This document shows positions 59,360 to 64,000 of a DNA stretch of 64,000 bases, piece after piece. A program made the position numbers and the translations under genes. Under the pieces are notes generated by a model. It searched no databases, was not told the DNA's origin, and was given only the letters and a program-made list of their open reading frames with translations. The stretch lies in contig NZ_MJGV01000002.1 of NCBI RefSeq assembly GCF_001865015.1, forward strand, positions 99,475 to 163,474, given 5' to 3'. The stretch comes from Curtobacterium sp. MMLR14_010 (GTDB taxonomy: Bacteria; Actinomycetota; Actinomycetes; Actinomycetales; Microbacteriaceae). Position 1 is the stretch's first letter. Each line of letters starts with the position of its first letter.

Positions 59360-60018
59360 CGGGGCAGCCCGGCGAGGAGCTGTCCCGCACGGACACGGAG
59401 GGCCTCGAGGTCGCCGGTGTGCAGGGCGTCCCCGACGAGCGGCGACCCGAGCCCGACGGCGACGGCCCCGGCGGCGAGGTAGTCGGCCGCGTCGTCCACC
59501 CCGATGCCCCCGGTGGGGATGACGTCCACGAAGTCGAGCGGCGCGAGGACCTGCCGCAGGAACGCCGGACCGCCGAGCTGTGCGGCCGGGAACACCTTGA
59601 CCGCCCGGGCACCGAGCTGCCAGGCGCGCACGATCTCCGTCGGCGTCGCGGCACCCGGGTACCAGCCGAGGCCGCGCTCGTGGGCGCGCTCCCCGATGGC
59701 GGGGTCGGTGTGCGGGCTCACGGCGAACGCGGCGCCCGCGGCTGCTGCGTCGTCGAGCTGCCGCGTGTCCATCACTGTCCCGACCCCGATCGACGCCCCG
59801 CTGCCGTAGCGGTCGACGGCCCAGGCGATGCCCTCCCGCCAGCGCGGGGTGTTCGTCGTGATCTCGATCGCCAGCACCCCGGCGTCGACCAGGGTGCGGA
59901 CGACGTCCTCGACGTGCTCGCCGGTCCCGCCGCGCAGGATCGCGATCGCGGGTCCCGCCTGGTGCCGGTGGCGCAGCGGAGCGTCGGCGGTCGTGGTGCT
60001 CGGTGCGGAGTCGGTCAT
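59356..60018 (-). CDS. KDPG/KHG-type aldolase
   Basis: 220-aa class I aldolase of the Eda family, cleaving 2-keto-3-deoxy-6-phosphogluconate-like compounds to pyruvate and an aldehyde. The catalytic Glu is in LAIEITTNTP, the Schiff-base Lys in ARAVKVFPAAQLGGPAFLRQVLAPL, and the phosphate site in IPTGGIGVDDAADYLAAGAVAVGLGS. ATG at 60018. It is coupled with the deacylase and 36 bp downstream of the sugar kinase; in this operon it may act on a ketoacid related to D-amino acids rather than on gluconate. Confidence 0.9.
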   Translation of the reverse strand: MTDSAPSTTTADAPLRHRHQAGPAIAILRGGTGEHVEDVVRTLVDAGVLAIEITTNTPRWREGIAWAVDRYGSGASIGVGTVMDTRQLDDAAAAGAAFAVSPHTDPAIGERAHERGLGWYPGAATPTEIVRAWQLGARAVKVFPAAQLGGPAFLRQVLAPLDFVDVIPTGGIGVDDAADYLAAGAVAVGLGSPLVGDALHTGDLEALRVRAGQLLAGLPR

Positions 60019-60054
60019 CGTGCGCTTCCTCGTGCTCGTGGGTGGCGGGATCGG

Positions 60055-61020
60055 TCAGCGGTCGACGCGGTCGTGGACGGCGTGGTCGACGGCGGCGGGG
60101 TCGACGAGCCCGAGCACGCCGGTGTCCGGTCGTCGCCAGTCGCCGTGCACCGTGCACGCGAGCGCTCCGGCGTCGGCGGCTGCGTCGAGGGCCTCGGCGG
60201 GGGAGCGCCCCGCGAGGTCGGCGGCGAGCCACGCGGCGACGAAGGCGTCCCCGGCACCGACCGGGTCGACCACGGCGACCGGGCTGGCCGCGCGGCGGTG
60301 GATCGTGCCGTGAACGGAGGCGACCGCGCCGCGGGAGCCGAGCTTCACGACGGCGGTGCCGTTCGCGAGCGCGGCGAGCTCGTGCGCCAGGGCCTCGTCG
60401 TCACCGGGACGTTCGTCGCGCCCGAGGACGAGCCGGGCCTCGTCGTCCCCGGCGAAGACGACCGAGGCCCGGGCGGCGACGGCGCGGTACCAGCCTCGCC
60501 CGGTGACGTCGTCGACGAGCTTCGGCCGGTGGTTGACGTCGAACGCCACGGGGACGCCGGCGTCGGCGGCGCGGACGACCGCGGCGTGCACGGTCTCGCG
60601 GGCGCTGTCGGACAGGGCCAGCGTGATGCCGGTGACGTGGAGCAGCGCGGCCCGTTCGACGAGACCGGACGGCAGGTCGCCCGGCGTCAACGCCGACGCC
60701 GCCGAGCCCCGCCGGTGGTAGGTCACGCGCGTGCGACCGTCCGGCAGCCGCTCCTTCATCATGATGCCGGTCGACCGGTCCGGGTCCCGCACGTCGACGA
60801 CGTCGACACCCTCGGCCGCCACGTCCGCGAGCACGCGGTCCCCGGCGGGGTCCGTCCCGACCCGACCGACCCACGTCACGGGGACCCCGGCGTGCGCCAG
60901 GCCGATCGCGACGTTGCTCTCGGCACCGCCCGTGTCGACGCGCATCGTGTCGAGCCCGAGCACGGCACCGCGGCCGCCGAGCAGCAGCATCGTCTCGCCG
61001 AAGGTCAGCACCCCGGTCAC
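60055..61020 (-). CDS. PfkB-family sugar kinase (2-keto-3-deoxygluconate kinase-like)
   Basis: 321-aa ribokinase-fold kinase. GGAESNVAIGLAHAGVPVTWVGRVGTDPAGDRVL opens the family pattern, and the C-terminal signature DPVGAGDAFVAAWLAADL carries the catalytic Asp of GAGD. The profile is that of KDG kinases, which would feed the neighbouring aldolase. GTG at 61020 overlaps the stop of the iclR-type gene by 4 bp. Confidence 0.9.
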   Translation of the reverse strand: MTGVLTFGETMLLLGGRGAVLGLDTMRVDTGGAESNVAIGLAHAGVPVTWVGRVGTDPAGDRVLADVAAEGVDVVDVRDPDRSTGIMMKERLPDGRTRVTYHRRGSAASALTPGDLPSGLVERAALLHVTGITLALSDSARETVHAAVVRAADAGVPVAFDVNHRPKLVDDVTGRGWYRAVAARASVVFAGDDEARLVLGRDERPGDDEALAHELAALANGTAVVKLGSRGAVASVHGTIHRRAASPVAVVDPVGAGDAFVAAWLAADLAGRSPAEALDAAADAGALACTVHGDWRRPDTGVLGLVDPAAVDHAVHDRVDR

Positions 61021-61856
61021 CGCGGGCTCCTGGCGAGTGCGAGCTGGGCGGAGGACGACCCGAGCGCGACCGAGATCTCGAGGGCGGTGCGGACCACGCC
61101 GTCGCCGAGCGCCCGGACGGCCGAGGCGCGGAAGCCGGACGCCAGCCCCGAGATGCTCATGGCGCCGACCACCTGGTTCGCGTGGTCCAGCACCGGCGCC
61201 GCGACACAGCGGATGTCCGGCTCGTTCTCGCGGTCGTCGATGCCGTAGCCGCGGTCCCGCGTGCGCGCGATCTCCCGGCGCCAGCGGTCGTCGTCGGTGA
61301 TCGAGTGCTCGGTCATCGCGGGGGCGGGCGTCGCCAGGACACGGTCGAGCAGGTCCGGTTCGCCGAACGCCACCATCGCCTTGCCCGACGCCGTGTTGCG
61401 CATCGGCAGGCGGTTCCCGATCCGGGAGGCCATGCGGACGGTGCCGCGCGTCTCGACCTTGTCGACGTAGACGATGTCGGTGCCGTCCGGGACGACGAGG
61501 TGGCAGGTCAGACCGGTCAGCTCGGCGGTCCGTCGGAGGAACGGGGCCGCGGCGGCGCGCAGGTCGATGCCCTCGAGGTAGCTCTGGCCGAGGAGCAGCG
61601 ACCCGAGCCCGAGGGTGAAGCCCGCGTCCGCGGTGCGGCGGAGCAGGTCGTTCTCGAGCATCGGCGCCGTCAGCCGCAGCACGGTGGACTTCGACGTGCC
61701 GAGCTCGCCGCTCAGCGTGGTGAGGCTCACGGACGGCTCGCCGTTCCGGGTCCGGTCGGCGACGAGGTCGAGGATGCGCAGCCCGCGGCGCAGCGAGAGC
61801 GCGGCGTTCCGTGCTGGGGCCTGCGCGTCGTCCTGGGTCGTCGTCACGGTGGTCAT
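61017..61856 (-). CDS. IclR-family transcriptional regulator
   Basis: 279-aa regulator inside the operon. The N-terminal winged helix is LRRGLRILDLVADRTRNGEPSVSLTTLSGELGTSKSTVLRLTAPMLENDLLRRTADAGFTLG; the effector domain contains TGLTCHLVVPDGTDIVYVDKVETRGTVRMASRIGNRLPMRNTASGKAMVAF, with the usual TASGKA segment. ATG at 61856 is the same base as the first of the deaminase stop, a TGATG junction. It likely controls this operon. Confidence 0.92.
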   Translation of the reverse strand: MTTVTTTQDDAQAPARNAALSLRRGLRILDLVADRTRNGEPSVSLTTLSGELGTSKSTVLRLTAPMLENDLLRRTADAGFTLGLGSLLLGQSYLEGIDLRAAAAPFLRRTAELTGLTCHLVVPDGTDIVYVDKVETRGTVRMASRIGNRLPMRNTASGKAMVAFGEPDLLDRVLATPAPAMTEHSITDDDRWRREIARTRDRGYGIDDRENEPDIRCVAAPVLDHANQVVGAMSISGLASGFRASAVRALGDGVVRTALEISVALGSSSAQLALARSPR

Positions 61857-63067
61857 CAGAACCACGTCGCGATCGTCTCGAGCACGGTGTCGTCGTCGTC
61901 GAGGACCTGCACGGCCCGCCACTTGTCGAACACCGTGCACGGGTGCGAGATGCCGAACACGACGACATCGCCCGGCGTCAGCGCGACCCCCGGTGCCAGC
62001 GCGAGGTAGCAGTGCTGGTCGTCGAGGCGGGTGACGGTGACCGCCCCGGGCACCGGCGGTGTCCCGGGGAGCCGCTCCGGGCCTCCTGGCCGGATCTGCC
62101 GCACGACGGGCAGTCCCTCGTCGAAGGAGATGTCGCGCTTGCCGACCGCGACGAGGGCCAGGCCGGGTTCGGGGCACGAGGTGACGCGGCCCCAGACCTC
62201 GATGGCGGGTCGGAGCGAGCCCTCGGCGGGGTGGCGACCGAAGGGCGTGCGGGCGGCGTAGAAGCCGTCGTCGTGGGTCAGGGACGCGCCGGAGCGGAGC
62301 AGGACGTCGAGGTCGGCCGGGCGGGCGGCCACCGCGTCGCTGACGGCGTCGAACCAGGCGCTGCCGCCCATGCTCAGCAGCGCGCGCTCGCCGGGGACCA
62401 GGTGCCGGACAGCGGCGGCGACGGCGAGGACGCCGGAGACGTAGGCGCGGGCGGCGTCGACGCCGGGCAGGCCGCCCTCGTAGCCGGCGACACCGCGGAG
62501 GACGACGCCGGGTCCGGCACCTGCGGCTGCTTCCGCGACCTCCATCGCGGCCTCGGGGGACCGGACGCCGGTGCGGCCGCCCGGGAAGCCGACCTCGACG
62601 AGCACCTGGACCGCACCGTCCACGGCCCGGGCGGCGTCGGCCGCGGCGCGGACACCGACGGCCGAGTCGACCCAGCAGAGGACGTCCGACCCGGGGTCGA
62701 CGGCCCGGCGGGAGGCGAGCCAGCGGAGGCCGGCGGGGTCGAGCACCTCGTTCGCGACGAGGAGGTGGCGCAGCCCGTGCTCCCACGCGACCATGGCCTG
62801 CTGGACCGAGGCGACCGTGACGCCCCATGCGCCGGCGTCGACCTGGCGGTGCGCGAGGGCCGGGGCCATGTGCGTCTTCATGTGCGGCGCGAAGCGCATG
62901 CCGTGCCGCTCGACGTAGGCCTGCATGACGGCCGTGTTCGACGCCAGGGCGGACTCGCGGAGCGTCATCACGGGCAGGTGGGCGTCGTCGAGGACGTGCC
63001 GAGGGCGGGCGCTGCTGCCCGGTTCCGGGGCGCCCTTCGTGGTCACGGTGGCGGGGGTGGTCGGCAT
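61856..63067 (-). CDS. D-amino-acid deaminase, DSD1/D-threonine aldolase-like fold
   Basis: 403-aa PLP enzyme of the fold-type III alanine-racemase-like group. The PLP lysine is in MRFAPHMKTHMAPALAHRQVDAGAWGVTVASVQQAMVAWEHGLRHLLVANEV; the C-terminal strand domain has HPCTVFDKWRAVQVLDDDD and HDDGFYAARTPFGRHPAEGSLRPAIEVWGRV, with His/Cys/Asp residues for a metal. Predicted to dehydrate or deaminate D-serine, D-threonine or a related D-amino acid. ATG at 63067 with AGGAGG 5 bp before. First gene of the operon. An aldolase activity is an alternative. Confidence 0.87.
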   Translation of the reverse strand: MPTTPATVTTKGAPEPGSSARPRHVLDDAHLPVMTLRESALASNTAVMQAYVERHGMRFAPHMKTHMAPALAHRQVDAGAWGVTVASVQQAMVAWEHGLRHLLVANEVLDPAGLRWLASRRAVDPGSDVLCWVDSAVGVRAAADAARAVDGAVQVLVEVGFPGGRTGVRSPEAAMEVAEAAAGAGPGVVLRGVAGYEGGLPGVDAARAYVSGVLAVAAAVRHLVPGERALLSMGGSAWFDAVSDAVAARPADLDVLLRSGASLTHDDGFYAARTPFGRHPAEGSLRPAIEVWGRVTSCPEPGLALVAVGKRDISFDEGLPVVRQIRPGGPERLPGTPPVPGAVTVTRLDDQHCYLALAPGVALTPGDVVVFGISHPCTVFDKWRAVQVLDDDDTVLETIATWF

Positions 63068-63209
63068 CGATCCTCCTGTCGCGTCCGGTCGGTCGACGGG
63101 TTCCACGTTCGTGCAGGCGGTATGCGCTGGACAACGTCGTCGTGCCCAGCGTTCCACGGTGCAGAACCGGGCGCACGTGTCCGAGCCCGGGCATACGATT
63201 CCTGGGACA

Positions 63210-64000
63210 TGACGACGACGACATCGGCCAGACGGCGCACGGGCAGCACGGCGGTGGCGGTGCTCGTCGCGGGGACGTTCTTCATGGAGCTCCTCGACGG
63301 CACGATCCTCGCCACGGCGGCGCCGGCGATGGGGCGTGACCTCGGCGTCGACTCCGCGGCGATCGGCATCGCGATCACCGCCTACCTCGTGACCCTCGCC
63401 GTGCTCATCCCGGTGAGCGGTTGGCTGACCGACCGGGTCGGCTCCCGCACGGTCTTCGCGGCCGCCATCGCGGTGTTCACCGTCGCCTCGGGGCTGTGCG
63501 CGCTGTCGACCGGGCTCGTCGACCTGACGCTCTGGCGGATCCTGCAGGGCGTCGGCGGAGCGCTGATGGTGCCCGTCGGCCGGCTCGTCGTGCTGCGGAG
63601 CGCCGGGAAGGACCAGCTCGTCACGGCCATCGCGATCCTGACCTGGCCGGCCCTGGCGGCCCCGATCATCGCGCCGTTCATCGGCGGCGTGCTCGTCGAC
63701 ACCCTGTCGTGGCACTGGATCTTCCTGGTCAACCTGCCGCTCGGGGCGATCGCGTTCGTCGCCGCGCTCGTGCTCGTGCCGCAGGAGCGGGCCGCCCAGC
63801 GCGTCCCGTTCGACTGGCTCGGGTCCCTGCTGGCGTGCTTCGGGCTCGGTGCCCTCGTGGTGATGGCCTCGCTGCTCGCGCTCGACACCGTGCCGGTGGT
63901 GGCCGTGGTCGTGTCCGGCGTCGTCGGGGCCGTCTGCACCTGGCTCGCCATCCGGCACTTCCGCCGTGCGCCCCACCCGATCATGGGGCTCGATGCCTTC
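63210..64000 (+). CDS. MFS multidrug exporter of the EmrB/DHA2 type (3' end outside window)
   Basis: First 263 residues of a major-facilitator protein; no stop before the window edge. LVAGTFFMELLDGTILATAAPAMGRDLGVDS is the DHA2-type helix 1 signature (the Asp in LLDGTI), and WLTDRVGSRTVFAAAI is the MFS loop 2-3 motif. ILQGVGGALMVPVGRLVVLR and ALAAPIIAPFIGGVLVDTLSWHWIFLVNLPLG follow, as in proton-driven drug exporters with fourteen helices. ATG at 63210, soon after CATACGAT. Divergent from the deaminase gene across 142 bp; whether it is part of the same regulon is unclear. Confidence 0.9.

Overview
The window is very GC-rich, gene-dense bacterial chromosome with frequent GTG starts, 4-bp start/stop overlaps and almost no AT-rich sequence. 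The gene content (SorC-type polyol regulators, TspO/MBR-like protein, LtrA, PIG-V family mannosyltransferase, excalibur protein, SufS/SufU, YiiM-type MOSC protein, several Asp23 proteins) fits a high-GC actinobacterium. A Microbacteriaceae member such as Curtobacterium is my best guess, from general resemblance only. I see no tRNA, rRNA, CRISPR array, insertion sequence, prophage or integration site.

Layout. 1-6.3 kb: two polyol loci. Each is a dehydrogenase gene divergent from its own SorC-type regulator (threitol/erythritol-type dehydrogenase; FAD glycerol-3-phosphate dehydrogenase), with palindromic candidate operators between. 6.4-12.8 kb: AraC regulator, alanine dehydrogenase, TspO-like protein, CorA, ClC channel, small antitoxin-like protein. 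12.9-15.4 kb: SufS-SufU and a cysteine hydrolase. 15.4-17.4 kb: a tandem repeat array, a 48-residue membrane protein, a decayed trypsin-like protease and a small membrane protein. 17.5-26.1 kb: two-component system, MntP, two oxidoreductases, a YgiB/YgiC-like lipoprotein and ATP-grasp ligase pair, and a MarR regulator divergent from a flavin monooxygenase. 26.3-33.7 kb: lipoprotein, VOC protein, GDSL hydrolase, and an operon of iminopeptidase-like hydrolase, APC permease and acetamidase/formamidase beside a GntR regulator, then a secreted GH16 enzyme. 34-40.7 kb: YeiH transporter, dipeptidase, cysK-cysE, excalibur protein, a 1-kb tandem array and a MOSC protein. 40.8-42.9 kb: an operon of an ECF sigma factor with three Asp23/Gls24-related proteins. 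43-54 kb: hydroxyacyl-CoA dehydrogenase with LtrA, a lytic transglycosylase, two regulators, a translationally coupled DUF1810/DUF2071/DoxX trio, CoaBC, a TANGO2-like protein, and an SDR divergent from an LLM flavoprotein. 54-64 kb: small proteins, another tandem array, PIG-V, RidA, then a five-gene D-amino-acid operon and the start of an MFS exporter.

How genes work together. The clearest units are: cysK-cysE (serine to cysteine) with sufS-sufU (cysteine sulfur to Fe-S clusters); the operon of D-amino-acid deaminase, IclR regulator, KDG-type kinase, KDPG-type aldolase and N-acyl-D-amino-acid deacylase, with ridA converging on it as a likely guard against reactive enamines; the amide/peptide scavenging operon; and the Asp23/sigma operon, probably an envelope stress or homeostasis circuit.

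The most unusual aspect is non-coding. Most gaps between convergently transcribed genes that are longer than about 50 bp hold a repeat structure: perfect palindromes up to 48 bp, a dispersed 83-bp element, and tandem arrays with units of 16, 141, 170 and about 205 bp. Two arrays with different unit lengths share the same palindromic core, apparently with compensatory base changes in its stem. These may act as two-way terminators or structural elements of the nucleoid.
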